A DNA stretch of 64,000 nt from Verrucomicrobiota bacterium (lineage in GTDB: Bacteria > Verrucomicrobiota > Verrucomicrobiia > CAIQCK01). Below the pieces are notes generated by a model, which did not search any database, was not told the DNA's origin, and worked only from the letters and a program-made list of their open reading frames with translations. The stretch spans positions 43,567-107,566 of the forward strand of contig JAPLTX010000050.1 in assembly GCA_026397915.1 (NCBI GenBank), written 5' to 3'. Position 1 is the stretch's first letter, and every line of letters starts with the position of its first letter. Below are positions 8,515-17,124 of the stretch, one piece after another. The translations under genes and the position numbers were made by a program.

Positions 8515-9294
8515 CTATCCGGCCGCCACCAGCACACGCGGGTGGCCCTGCCAATCGCTTATCATCTTCTCCACACGATAGCCGTTGTCGAGAAAGATTC
8601 TTTCCGCCGCGCTCCCCTGCCCCGCCCCAATCTCCACCGCCACGCGCCCGTCCGCCGCGAGCCGCGCCTTTGCCTCCTCGGCGATACGGCGAATGATGTC
8701 GAGGCCGTCCGCGCCGCCGTCGAGCGCCGCGCGCGGCTCGTGGTCGCGAATCTCGCGCGGCAACGCCGTGATCTCGCTGCTGGGAATGTAAGGCGGATTG
8801 GAAACGATCCAGTCGCACTGCAAACCGGCCGGCAATGGTGCGAGAAGGTCGCCATGGAAAAACTCAACCCGGCCGTCCCGTGCCGCTGCATTCGCCCGTG
8901 CCACTTCCAACGCTTCCGCCGACGCGTCCACCGCCAGCACGCACGCCAAGGCCAGGTTCTTCGCCAGCGCAATGGCGATGGCGCCGCTCCCAGTGCCAAG
9001 GTCCGCGATCACCTTTGCTGCTGCACCGTTTTTCACGACGTAATCCACCAGCAATTCCGTCTCCGGTCGCGGCACCAGCACACGTTTGTCCACCACGAGG
9101 TCCAGCCCGTAGAAGCTGGCAACACCAAGGACGTATTGCAGCGGCTCGCCCGCCGCGCGGCGCTTGACCATCTCGCGCAGCGCGCCCAGCGTCGGCTCGA
9201 TGATCTCGCGCTCGAAGTCGAGGTAAAGCTCCAGCCGCTTCCGCTTCAGCACATGCGCCACCATCAGCTCGATGGTCAGCCGTGGACTGTCCAC
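8515..9294 (-). CDS. prmC: Peptide chain release factor N(5)-glutamine methyltransferase PrmC
   Basis: PrmC methylates the Gln of the GGQ motif in release factors. SAM-binding ADLGTGSGAIAIAL (98-111) and the catalytic SNPPYI (NPPY 166-169) are clear. The coordinates use the first conventional start, a GTG encoding the V of VDSPRLT. That omits the family's N-terminal helix. In the same frame, 18 residues upstream (LKILELIQRTTEFFQRQG) look like that missing helix and begin with CTG at 9348, so the true start is probably the CTG at 9348. prfA, its substrate gene, ends 15 bp further upstream. Confidence 0.95.
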   Translation of the reverse strand: MDSPRLTIELMVAHVLKRKRLELYLDFEREIIEPTLGALREMVKRRAAGEPLQYVLGVASFYGLDLVVDKRVLVPRPETELLVDYVVKNGAAAKVIADLGTGSGAIAIALAKNLALACVLAVDASAEALEVARANAAARDGRVEFFHGDLLAPLPAGLQCDWIVSNPPYIPSSEITALPREIRDHEPRAALDGGADGLDIIRRIAEEAKARLAADGRVAVEIGAGQGSAAERIFLDNGYRVEKMISDWQGHPRVLVAAG

Positions 9295-9362
9295 ACCCTG
9301 CCGCTGGAAAAACTCGGTCGTCCGCTGGATAAGTTCTAGGATTTTCAGGGCGCACCGCCGTT

Positions 9363-10439
9363 TCAGGCTGCGTTTCTTAGACGCTCTTCAAGAGCTTGCG
9401 CCATCAACGCCTCGATCACCGGCTCCAGCGCGCCCTCCATGATCGCCGGCAGATTGTGCAGCGTCAGGTTGATGCGATGATCCGTGCACCGGTTCTGCGG
9501 AAAGTTGTAAGTGCGGATGCGCTCGTTGCGCTCGCCGGTGCCGACCTGCGACTTGCGCTGCGCGGCATACTTGGCCGCCTCTTCCTCCTGCCGATGCTGG
9601 AGCAACCGCGAGCGCAGCACCCGCAGCGCCTTCGCCTTGTTCTTGAGCTGCGAGCGCTCGTCGGCGCAACGCACCAGCATGCCCGTCGGCTTGTGAATGA
9701 TCTGCACCGCCGAATCGGTTGTATTCACGCCCTGCCCGCCCGGCCCACTCGCGCGACAGACGGTAATGTCGAGTTCCTCCGGCTTGATCTCCACGTCCAC
9801 TTCTTCCGCCTCCGGCAACACCGCCACCGTCGCCGTCGAAGTATGGATGCGCCCGCTCCCTTCCGTCACCGGCACGCGCTGCACACGGTGCACGCCACTC
9901 TCGTAGCGCATCCGGCGGAACACATCCTCGCCCGTGATCGAGAAAATGGCCTCCTTCAGCCCGCCGAGGTCCGACGGGCTGATATCCATCGTCTCCACCT
10001 TCCAGCCGCGCTCCTCGGCGTAGCGCGAATACATCCGGTAGAGGTTCGCCGCGAACAGCGCCGCCTCCTGCCCGCCCGCGCCCGCGCGAATCTCAATGAT
10101 CGTGTTGCGCGAATCGTTCGGGTCGGCCGGCACGATGATGCTCTGGATTTCAAACATCAACTTCTGCTGCCGCGCCTTGAGCGGCTCGATCTCGTGCGCC
10201 GCCATCTCGCGCAACTCCGCGTCGGCCTTCTCGTCGGCAGCCATTCCCTCGTTCTCCCGCAACTCGCGCTCCACCTTCTGCAACTCCGCGTGGAATTCGA
10301 ATAGCTGCCGCAACTTGCGATGCTCGCGGCTCAGTTCCGCCGCGCGGCGCTGGTCGCCGAACACGCGCGGATCGCTCAGCTCGCGCTCAAGCTCGTCATG
10401 GCGCTTTTGCAACCGCTCGATCTGGGCTTGGATGTCCAT
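9363..10439 (-). CDS. prfA: Peptide chain release factor 1
   Basis: RF1 reads UAA and UAG and triggers peptidyl-tRNA hydrolysis. The 358-residue protein has the GGQ motif at 234-236 (SGPGGQGVNTTDSA). It carries the RF1-type anticodon tripeptide PVT (190-192, within HRVQRVPVTEGSGRIHTS) rather than the RF2 SPF. The N-terminal coiled-coil domain is intact. It is immediately upstream of prmC, whose product modifies it, and downstream of rpmE. Confidence 0.97.
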   Translation of the reverse strand: MDIQAQIERLQKRHDELERELSDPRVFGDQRRAAELSREHRKLRQLFEFHAELQKVERELRENEGMAADEKADAELREMAAHEIEPLKARQQKLMFEIQSIIVPADPNDSRNTIIEIRAGAGGQEAALFAANLYRMYSRYAEERGWKVETMDISPSDLGGLKEAIFSITGEDVFRRMRYESGVHRVQRVPVTEGSGRIHTSTATVAVLPEAEEVDVEIKPEELDITVCRASGPGGQGVNTTDSAVQIIHKPTGMLVRCADERSQLKNKAKALRVLRSRLLQHRQEEEAAKYAAQRKSQVGTGERNERIRTYNFPQNRCTDHRINLTLHNLPAIMEGALEPVIEALMAQALEERLRNAA

Positions 10440-10483
10440 GGCTGTAACGTAAACCGCGCGGCATTAGGCGTGAAGCGTGGGGC

Positions 10484-10530
10484 GTAAAAACAACGCTGCG
10501 TTTCGGCCCATGTCGGACCGAAACGCAGCG
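10484..10530 (-). terminator. Rho-independent terminator after rpmE
   Basis: A perfect 13-bp stem (10494-10506 with 10518-10530, CGCTGCGTTTCGG and its complement) encloses an 11-nt loop. On the minus strand it is followed by TTGTTTTTACG, a T-run. It lies 15 nt past the rpmE stop codon and about 45 nt before the prfA start, so rpmE is probably transcribed separately. A short heptamer-like tract at 10463-10485 adjoins it. Confidence 0.85.
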
Positions 10531-10544
10531 CTGGGGAAAGCAAT

Positions 10545-10772
10545 CTACTTCTTCTTGGCGGCGGGGGTGGTGGCGGGAGTGGCGTAGCGGCGCTGGAAGC
10601 GCTCCACGCGGCCGGCCGTGTCCACAAACTTCTGCGTCCCCGTGAAAAACGGGTGGCAGCAGTTGCAGATGCCAATGTGCAAGTCTTTGCGGGTGGAGCG
10701 CGTCTTGATCACGTTGCCGCAGGCGCATGTGATCGTCGTCTCCGTGTAATCAGGATGTATATCAGGTTTCAT
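10545..10772 (-). CDS. rpmE: 50S ribosomal protein L31 (zinc-binding type)
   Basis: This 75-residue L31 has MKPDIHPDYTETTITCACGN, HPFFTGTQKFVDTAGRVERF and a basic tail. Cysteines at 16, 18, 36 and 39 make it the Zn-binding (C+) form. The start is ATG. It is the first gene of the long minus-strand housekeeping run and has its own terminator. Confidence 0.96.
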   Translation of the reverse strand: MKPDIHPDYTETTITCACGNVIKTRSTRKDLHIGICNCCHPFFTGTQKFVDTAGRVERFQRRYATPATTPAAKKK

Positions 10773-10996
10773 GAGTCCAAATTAAGGTCGCGAAAGTTAG
10801 CCAAACCGCCCCCCGTGCGCAAGAGCAAAAGAGCCGAAAGATGGCGCTTGTTGTGTGCAGACAGTTAAAAGCAAGCGTTGCCAATGTCCGGCGCGTCAAA
10901 AACCTGCTTTAGACGAAGAAGATGTAGAAAGGTCTCGGCATGTCCGCCGCACATTAGGATGACCGCGCCCACCGCTTGACGGTCCGCTCACACAAA

Positions 10997-12001
10997 TCAA
11001 CCTCGAAGCCCATCGCGCAGGACGGTGAAGTCCGAGAACCGCGCGACATCTTCGACCTCCGCCAGCGAATGGAACCGCACTTCGGTGTGCGCTTCGCACA
11101 ACGCCGCCACGGGGTTCAATCCGCCGCTCACGATTAGCCCCGCCCTTCCTTCCTCGACGGGAATCTCAAACAGTGGCTGGTTCGGATGCCCGATGGCCAA
11201 GATGCCATCCAGCCCCTGGCGCTCCATCTCCTTCTTGATCCGGCGGACCTCCGGCACCGCCGCCGCCGGGACTTCTCGAAAGCTGACGCCGATGACGCCG
11301 TTGCCAGTGCGGGCGCAGTCGCGCACCCGCGTCATCCGCGCGTGGATGAACAACTCCAGCGGGTCCAGTGTTGTGCCGCTGTATTCGATCAGCGCCGTGA
11401 GACGAACCGGCTTCCCCTCCCTCATTTCCATCAACCCGCCAAACCGTGACGTCACAGGAATCCCGTGCTTCAGCAGGATTCCACTCGCTGTGATGTTGCA
11501 CACGGTTCCGAGCGCCACCATCTCCGCCGGCACGGTCGTGGCGCCGAACGTTTCACCTTCGCGCGCAATCGCTAGCCGCGTCCCCATGCCCAGCCGGCGC
11601 GCGAACACGGGCTTCATGTCCTCCACCGCGCGAATGAGGAACCCCTTCGGGATTAATGCCAGGTTCGCGACAATCGTGCCCGCCGCCGTGCGCGAATCGT
11701 AGGTCATGCGGTAGAGCAACGAGTCAATCCGCGAGGCAACGAATCCGACTTTCTCGATGATGTTGGCGTGCAGCAGTTCACCATGTCCCCGTTCCGTCAC
11801 TTGGCGGCCTGCCCGGCGGCTGACCGATTGTGTCAGTCCCTCGCGATCCATCTGCAACAGATAGAAACGAACCGTCCGTGGCTGCAGTTCCAACCCAGAG
11901 GCCAGGAGCCGCTCCCGTATGCGGGCGGCTCCTGCTGGACCACGGATTTCCTTGAGCGCCTTGAGGATTGCAATCTTGTAGGCGGCATTTTTGTTCTTCA
12001 T
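10997..12001 (-). CDS. NrpR-like transcriptional regulator (winged helix + DUF128)
   Basis: Residues 1-75 form a winged-helix region (AILKALKEIRGPAGAARIRE, RTVRFYLLQMDREGL). The rest is one NrpR-type regulatory domain (DUF128). In methanogenic archaea NrpR represses nitrogen assimilation genes and is released by 2-oxoglutarate. The gene diverges from gdhA, whose product consumes 2-oxoglutarate, which supports a similar role. I chose ATG at 12001 (MKNKNAAYK); a TTG at 12013 is also possible. The TTG would place the start inside an 18-nt palindrome, more likely an operator. Family assignment is by pattern recognition. Function is inference. Confidence 0.8.
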   Translation of the reverse strand: MKNKNAAYKIAILKALKEIRGPAGAARIRERLLASGLELQPRTVRFYLLQMDREGLTQSVSRRAGRQVTERGHGELLHANIIEKVGFVASRIDSLLYRMTYDSRTAAGTIVANLALIPKGFLIRAVEDMKPVFARRLGMGTRLAIAREGETFGATTVPAEMVALGTVCNITASGILLKHGIPVTSRFGGLMEMREGKPVRLTALIEYSGTTLDPLELFIHARMTRVRDCARTGNGVIGVSFREVPAAAVPEVRRIKKEMERQGLDGILAIGHPNQPLFEIPVEEGRAGLIVSGGLNPVAALCEAHTEVRFHSLAEVEDVARFSDFTVLRDGLRG

Positions 12002-12005
12002 ACGA

Positions 12006-12023
12006 TACGGCAATCATGCCGTA
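12006..12023. promoter_or_regulatory. 18-nt palindrome in the nrpR-like/gdhA divergent region (candidate operator)
   Basis: The sequence TACGGCAATCATGCCGTA has perfect 7-nt arms around a 4-nt centre, directly upstream of the regulator start and about 120 nt before gdhA. A second, 10-nt palindrome (TTGCATGCAA) lies at 12031-12040. Position and symmetry fit an autoregulatory operator. It differs from the GGAA-N6-TTCC operator known for archaeal NrpR, so binding is unproven. Confidence 0.5.
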
Positions 12024-12142
12024 ATATTTTTTGCATGCAAGTCATGTTTCTTGTTGCTGACGCTGAACACATCTCTATCATACGGCCAGCAATTGCCCTT
12101 ACGGGCGAACCAACGAAACCTCTAACAGATAAGATCAATACC

Positions 12143-13480
12143 ATGAGCTACATCGGAGAAGTCCTACAACAGGTCGAAAAACGCAATCCCGGCGAACCCG
12201 AGTTCCTCCAAGCCGTCCGCGAAGTTCTCGAGTCCCTTGAACCCGTCATCAAACGCCACAAAAAGTATCAAGATGCCTGCATCCTCGAACGCATTGTGGA
12301 GCCGGAGCGGCAGCTCATGTTCCGCGTGCCGTGGCAGGACGACAAAGGCAACGTCCATGTCAACCGTGGCTTTCGCATTGAGTTCAACAGCGCCATCGGA
12401 CCTTACAAGGGCGGTCTGCGTCTTCACCCAAGCGTCAACATCAGCATCCTGAAGTTCCTGGGCTTTGAACAGGTCTTCAAGAACTCGCTCACCACGCTCC
12501 CGATGGGCGGCGGTAAGGGCGGATCGGACTTCGATCCCAAGGGCAAGTCAGACAACGAGGTGATGCGGTTCTGCCAGAGTTTCATGACCGAACTGGCGCG
12601 CCACATCGGCCCGGACACCGACGTGCCTGCAGGCGACATTGGCGTGGGCGGTCGCGAAATCGGCTTCATGTTTGGACAATACAAGCGGCTCCGCAATGAG
12701 TTCACGGGCGTGCTCACCGGCAAGGGCCTCAACTGGGGCGGCTCGTTAATCCGTCCTGAAGCGACCGGCTACGGCGCAGTCTATTTTGCCGAGGAAATGC
12801 TCAAGACACGCAATGAGTCTTTTGCCGGCAAGGTTTGCGCGGTCTCCGGCTCAGGTAACGTCGCCCAATACACCGTGGAAAAGCTGCTGCAACTCGGCGC
12901 CAAGCCCGTGTCGCTTTCGGACTCGAATGGCACGATCCATGACAAGGACGGCATCAACGCGGAGAAGCTCGCGTGGGCCATGGAACTCAAGAACGTGAAA
13001 CGAGGCCGCATCAAGGAATACGTGGCCAAGTTCGGTGGCCAGTATCTGGACGGCCAGCGTCCCTGGAACATCAAGTGCGATTGCGCGTTCCCAAGCGCCA
13101 CGCAGAATGAAATCACCAGCGACGACGCGAAGGCGCTGCTCAACAACGGCTGCAAGCTCGTCAGCGAGGGTGCCAACATGCCCAGCACCCCGGCGGCGGT
13201 GGACCTGTTCGTCGGCAACAAGATCCTCTACGGACCGGGCAAGGCGGCCAACGCCGGCGGCGTGGCGACTTCAGGCTTGGAGATGAGCCAGAACTCAATG
13301 CGCCTGTCGTGGTCGCGCGAGGAAGTGGACCAGCGCCTCAACGGAATCATGAAGGCGATCCACACGGCTTGCTGTGGGACGGCCAAGGAATATGGCCAAC
13401 CGGGCAACTACGTGATGGGCGCGAACATCGCCGGCTTCGTGAAAGTGGCCGACTCGATGCTCGACCACGGCCTGGTGTAA
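12143..13480 (+). CDS. gdhA: NADP-type glutamate dehydrogenase
   Basis: GdhA interconverts 2-oxoglutarate plus ammonium and glutamate. ATG at 12143 gives 445 residues, the length of hexameric bacterial NADP-type enzymes; the frame is open further upstream, but that part looks unlike GDH. Conserved elements include GGLRLHPSVN, the catalytic-Lys region PMGGGKGGSDFDPKGKSD, PAGDIGVGGREIGFMFGQYK and the dinucleotide fold VSGSGNVAQYT. It diverges from an NrpR-like gene, and a terminator follows it. Confidence 0.96.
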   Translation: MSYIGEVLQQVEKRNPGEPEFLQAVREVLESLEPVIKRHKKYQDACILERIVEPERQLMFRVPWQDDKGNVHVNRGFRIEFNSAIGPYKGGLRLHPSVNISILKFLGFEQVFKNSLTTLPMGGGKGGSDFDPKGKSDNEVMRFCQSFMTELARHIGPDTDVPAGDIGVGGREIGFMFGQYKRLRNEFTGVLTGKGLNWGGSLIRPEATGYGAVYFAEEMLKTRNESFAGKVCAVSGSGNVAQYTVEKLLQLGAKPVSLSDSNGTIHDKDGINAEKLAWAMELKNVKRGRIKEYVAKFGGQYLDGQRPWNIKCDCAFPSATQNEITSDDAKALLNNGCKLVSEGANMPSTPAAVDLFVGNKILYGPGKAANAGGVATSGLEMSQNSMRLSWSREEVDQRLNGIMKAIHTACCGTAKEYGQPGNYVMGANIAGFVKVADSMLDHGLV

Positions 13481-13512
13481 ACCAGCGCTGGCCGCAATGA
13501 ACGCAAGCTAAC

Positions 13513-13547
13513 GAAGAGGCCTTGGTCATCCAGGGCCTCTTCTGTTT
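13513..13547 (+). terminator. Rho-independent terminator after gdhA
   Basis: GAAGAGGCC (13513-13521) pairs with GGCCTCTTC (13534-13542), with a 12-nt loop and a T-rich tail TGTTT. It begins 33 nt after the gdhA stop codon. Confidence 0.75.
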
Positions 13548-13654
13548 GCGGCGTAACATCTGCGAGGTTCCTTTTTCTTCGCAAGCAGTTCGGCGATAAG
13601 AAGAGCCTGACAAACTCGTCGAGGCGTGTCACGCTGTTCCAAGAGAGCAAACCG

Positions 13655-16249
13655 ATGACCTCCACGTTAACAACCGGATTGCCCGGATTGGACGAAGTCC
13701 TCAAAGGCGTCATGCCGGGCGACAATATCGTCTGGAAGGTGGAAACCATCGCCGACTACAAAGCCCTGGTCGTGCCGTATGTGGAGGCCGCCCATCGGTT
13801 GCGCCGCCGGCTGATCTATTTCCGTTTCGCCTCGCATGAACAACTGGTTCCCGACAACTTGGGCGCGGAAATTCACCACCCCAACCCTGACCTGGGCTTC
13901 GAGACATTTGTTACGCAGGTGCATCGCGTCATCGAGGAAGCCGGCAAGGGTGCCATCTACGTTTTCGACTGTCTCTCGGAGTTGGCCGACAAATGGCAGT
14001 CGGACCAAGCGCTTGGCAATTTCTTCGTGTTGACGTGCCCGCGGCTCTGCGATTTGGAGACCGTCACCTACTTCGCGCTGTATCGGAACTACCACTCGAC
14101 CGACTACGGCCTGGCCCCCATCACCACGACGACACAGTTCCTGCTGGATGTTTTCCGGCACCAAGGCCACCTCTATATTCGACCCATCAAGGTCCAGTAT
14201 CGCTCAACCTCTTCCATGAACACGATGCACGTGTGGGAGGGCGACGCGTTCAAGCCGATCACCAACAGCGCCATTATCGCCGGGGTGCTCACCGCGGCCA
14301 AATGGCCCGGCTTGCACGCGAGCGGCCGCCTCGGGTTTTGGAACCGGATTTTTGCCAACGCCCAGAAGGTCCGCGAAAGTTTCAAAGCCGGCCATTGTCC
14401 GGCGGAAAAGGAGCAGGAGGCATTCGACCATCTGAGCAGCATGGTCCTCTCCCGTGACGAAACGATCCTGAAGTTGGCGGCCAAATACTTGACGCTGGAA
14501 GACGTCCTTGCCATCCGGGATCGCATGATTGGCGTGGGGCTTATCGGCGGCAAGGCCGTGGGCATGCTGCTTGCCCGCGCCATCCTCAAGAAAGCCAATC
14601 CACGCTTTGAAGATCTGCTGGAAGCCCACGATTCGTTTTACGTTGGGTCCCACGTGTTTTACACCTTCCTCGTGCGCAACGGGGTCTGGCGGATTCGGCA
14701 GAAACAGCACAACCCGGAAACGTTCCTCGAAGGTCTTGACGAAGCGCGCGCCATCATCCTTGGCGGCAAGTTCCCGGATTACACGGTGGAGCAACTCGCC
14801 CAGATGCTCGACTACTTCGGCGAGGCGCCCTACATTGTGCGCTCCAGCTCCCTGCTGGAGGACAACTACGGCAACGCGTTCGCCGGAAAATACGACAGCG
14901 TCTTCTGTGTCAACCAAGGCACGCGCGAACAGCGGCTTCAGGCGCTGCTCGACACGTTGCGGCGCGTCTATGCCAGCGCCATGAGCGAGAGGGCGTTGCG
15001 CTACCGCCTGTGCCGCGGGTTGCTGGATCGGGACGAACAGATGGCGCTGCTCATCATGCGCGTCTCCGGCTCGGCCTACGGCACGGCCTTCTATCCGCAA
15101 GTGGCCGGTGTTGGTTTTTCCTATAACCCGTATGTCTGGAACAAGGAGATTGACCCGAAAGCCGGCGTCGTGCGGCTGGTGTTTGGCCTGGGCACCCGCG
15201 CCGTGGACCGCGCCGACGACGACTACACGCGAGTCGTGGCGCTCAACGCACCGGAGAAACGGCCTGAAGGCAACTTCGACGAAGTCTGCGAGTATTCACA
15301 GCGCCGCGTGGACTATCTTGATCTCGCCGCAAACCGGCTGGTATCGAACTACTTCTGCGACCTGTTGGAGGACAAGCCGGACCTGCCGCTCGACATGTTT
15401 ACGAGTCCCGACAGCGGGCAAAATCGCGTGCTCACTTTCGACCGATTGCTGAAGCGAACCAATTTCGTCAAAGACCTCCGCGACATCCTTCGGATCCTCG
15501 AAGGTGCTTACCAATACCCCGTGGACATTGAGTTCACCGCCAACTTCGTTGATGACCAAAACTACAAGATCAACCTCCTTCAGTGCCGGCCTCTGCAAGT
15601 GCAAGGCGCGGACCAGGCCAAACTGCCGAAGATCAGCATCCCCGCCGAAGACCGGATTATCGAGGCTCACGGCGCAGTGATCGGACAGAGTCGCATTGTC
15701 AATGTCGAGCGCATCATCTACGTAGTGCCGGCGCTCTACGGCAAACTGCCCATCTCTCAACGGTATGAAGTGGCTCGCCTGATCGGGCGCATCAACCAAG
15801 CCGGCGTCGCCGACTCGCAGAAAGTCATGCTGTTGGGTCCCGGCCGTTGGGGCACTACCAGTCCGGAACTGGGCATCCCGGTGAACTTCGCAGAAATCAA
15901 TCGTGTAGCCGTGTTGTGTGAAATCGTCGCAATGCGCGAGAATCTGATCCCGGATGTCTCTTTAGGCACCCACTTCCTCAACGAATTGGTCGAGATGAAC
16001 ATGCTCTACCTCGCCCTGTTCCCACAACAGTCTCAGAATCATCTCAACGAGGATTTCTTCCTCAATGCTCCCAACCGGCTGCTGGACCTGGTCCCCCAAG
16101 CCGGCCAATGGAAAGAACTCGTGCGCGTGATCAATGTGGCTGATCTGCCAAAAGACCGGCAGATTGTTACCGTGCGCGCCGACGCCTTGGAGCAACACGT
16201 CGTCGTTTACTGCCACCCGCCAGCAGAAGAAGCCGCCCAGGGCAACTGA
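13655..16249 (+). CDS. KaiC-like domain fused to PEP/pyruvate-binding (PPDK-N) domain protein
   Basis: The 864 residues contain three parts. Residues 1-190 resemble a KaiC/RecA-like domain (TTGLPGLDEVLKGVMPGDN) but lack a GKT Walker A lysine. Residues of about 290-645 match the ATP-grasp half of pyruvate phosphate dikinase/PEP synthase: VRSSSLLEDNYGNAFAGKYD from 392, PVDIEFTAN near 622 and LLQCRPLQ near 641. Residues 650-864 contain LLGPGRWGTTSPELGIPV. The phosphohistidine and PEP-binding domains of true PEP synthases are missing, so it cannot be a complete one. Enzymatic role unknown. It stands alone after gdhA. Confidence 0.8.
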   Translation: MTSTLTTGLPGLDEVLKGVMPGDNIVWKVETIADYKALVVPYVEAAHRLRRRLIYFRFASHEQLVPDNLGAEIHHPNPDLGFETFVTQVHRVIEEAGKGAIYVFDCLSELADKWQSDQALGNFFVLTCPRLCDLETVTYFALYRNYHSTDYGLAPITTTTQFLLDVFRHQGHLYIRPIKVQYRSTSSMNTMHVWEGDAFKPITNSAIIAGVLTAAKWPGLHASGRLGFWNRIFANAQKVRESFKAGHCPAEKEQEAFDHLSSMVLSRDETILKLAAKYLTLEDVLAIRDRMIGVGLIGGKAVGMLLARAILKKANPRFEDLLEAHDSFYVGSHVFYTFLVRNGVWRIRQKQHNPETFLEGLDEARAIILGGKFPDYTVEQLAQMLDYFGEAPYIVRSSSLLEDNYGNAFAGKYDSVFCVNQGTREQRLQALLDTLRRVYASAMSERALRYRLCRGLLDRDEQMALLIMRVSGSAYGTAFYPQVAGVGFSYNPYVWNKEIDPKAGVVRLVFGLGTRAVDRADDDYTRVVALNAPEKRPEGNFDEVCEYSQRRVDYLDLAANRLVSNYFCDLLEDKPDLPLDMFTSPDSGQNRVLTFDRLLKRTNFVKDLRDILRILEGAYQYPVDIEFTANFVDDQNYKINLLQCRPLQVQGADQAKLPKISIPAEDRIIEAHGAVIGQSRIVNVERIIYVVPALYGKLPISQRYEVARLIGRINQAGVADSQKVMLLGPGRWGTTSPELGIPVNFAEINRVAVLCEIVAMRENLIPDVSLGTHFLNELVEMNMLYLALFPQQSQNHLNEDFFLNAPNRLLDLVPQAGQWKELVRVINVADLPKDRQIVTVRADALEQHVVVYCHPPAEEAAQGN

Positions 16250-16310
16250 GTCCGCAAGCCTCGCACCATTGCCGCCGTTGACCCCCGCCAGCGCCTTCGC
16301 TTGGTGGACC

Positions 16311-16335
16311 GCGCCCTCCGGGCGCTGTGGCTGTT
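16311..16335 (+). terminator. Possible terminator hairpin after the PPDK-N fusion gene
   Basis: GCGCCC (16311-16316) pairs with GGGCGC (16320-16325) over a 3-nt loop, followed by the T-rich TGTGGCTGTTGTTA. The stem is short and the T-run is broken. Confidence 0.35.
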
Positions 16336-16345
16336 GTTAGCCCAT

Positions 16346-16639
16346 CTAGAAGCCTAGTGCTTCATGCAAGCCGATCACCATCTGACAGGTTCCAATGACC
16401 ACAAGAGCAATTCCACAATAGCGATTCTTCCTCGCAAAGGGTGCGTTTTCTGGACGAGTTAAGTCATAGTTCCTTGCCCACTTCGATGTCCACTTCGCAC
16501 CACAAATCACCATGATTCCATACACGACAAAGAATAGGCCGAATACGTTTGTTAGTCCGCCGCGCGCAATAAAATCCCGGATATGCTGACCGTCTATCAA
16601 GGCCAGCGCATGGATACATTGGTTTGTCAGTTGTGTCAT
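16346..16639 (-). CDS. Small two-helix membrane protein, unknown
   Basis: This 97-residue protein has two hydrophobic segments, about 28-48 (GLTNVFGLFFVVYGIMVICG) and 74-95 (YCGIALVVIGTCQMVIGLHEAL), joined by a basic loop (KWTSKWARNYD, FARKNRY). ATG lies at 16639 with a GGAGG-like sequence just upstream. It is the last of four small minus-strand genes spaced by copies of a common leader sequence. I recognise no family. Confidence 0.65.
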   Translation of the reverse strand: MTQLTNQCIHALALIDGQHIRDFIARGGLTNVFGLFFVVYGIMVICGAKWTSKWARNYDLTRPENAPFARKNRYCGIALVVIGTCQMVIGLHEALGF

Positions 16640-16667
16640 TTGGATTCCTCCGATCTGTTATTCAGAT

Positions 16668-16700
16668 CTCATCCCGCCACCTCTTTGCCTCCTCATCTGC
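16668..16700 (-). repeat. Degenerate copy 0 of the shared leader repeat
   Basis: ATCCCGCCACCTCTTTGCC on the plus strand resembles the leader copies at 17059, 17944 and 18803 with several substitutions. It overlaps the end of the upstream gene (stop at 16693) and lies about 30 nt before the start of the 97-residue gene. Confidence 0.45.
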
Positions 16701-17067
16701 CAAACACAACTTCTGCAAAAATGAAATGCAGAAGCGTGGCAGCTAGAAGTCCAAGAGGTGGAATGAGTATGTAAAAAACAAGCACCGCGGTGTCAGAGAG
16801 CTTCTTCGCCTCCAACATCGCATAGGCATACTTCCGCGACACTCGGGCAATTCCGTATGAGACAACGAAGCATACAACTGCGAAGAAAATGGCTGATGAC
16901 GTGTCAGCCTTGTATGAAGCTGCCACTGTGAAACCGCAAAGCGGTCCCATCAAGAGGGTCATCAACCAACATAAATCAGCCCAGTTCCACATGGCTGGAT
17001 AGCCTCTTCTCTCCATTTGTCGGCTGACTGCTAATAACTTCTGCGCTTTTCTCTTCTCCGTCTTCAT
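16693..17067 (-). CDS. Small membrane protein, unknown
   Basis: The 124 residues carry three likely transmembrane helices (about 30-48 around LMTLLMGPLCGFTVAAS, 56-74 around AIFFAVVCFVVSYGIA, and 94-120 around AVLVFYILIPPLGLLAATLL) after a basic N-terminus MKTEKRKAQK. The start codon lies inside leader repeat copy 1, which supplies the GGAG ribosome binding site. Base composition is lower in GC than the housekeeping block. No family recognised. Confidence 0.65.
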   Translation of the reverse strand: MKTEKRKAQKLLAVSRQMERRGYPAMWNWADLCWLMTLLMGPLCGFTVAASYKADTSSAIFFAVVCFVVSYGIARVSRKYAYAMLEAKKLSDTAVLVFYILIPPLGLLAATLLHFIFAEVVFGR

Positions 17068-17109
17068 CCCGCCGCCTCTTTACTCCTTCGTCCGCCGCTT
17101 GCAAAGCCT
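17059..17109 (-). repeat. Leader repeat copy 1
   Basis: On the minus strand this reads GGCTTTGCAAGCGGCGGACG, then AAGGAGTAAAGAGGCGGCGGG, then ATGAAGACGG, which is the start of the 124-residue gene. It is almost identical over 51 nt to copy 2 (17944-17994) and close to copy 3 (18803-18841). It contains a ribosome binding site. Confidence 0.85.
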
Positions 17110-17124
17110 ATTGGCAATCGTTCT

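Noticed and set aside
13655..16249. Full PEP synthase or pyruvate phosphate dikinase
   Set aside because: The phosphohistidine domain and C-terminal PEP-binding barrel are missing.
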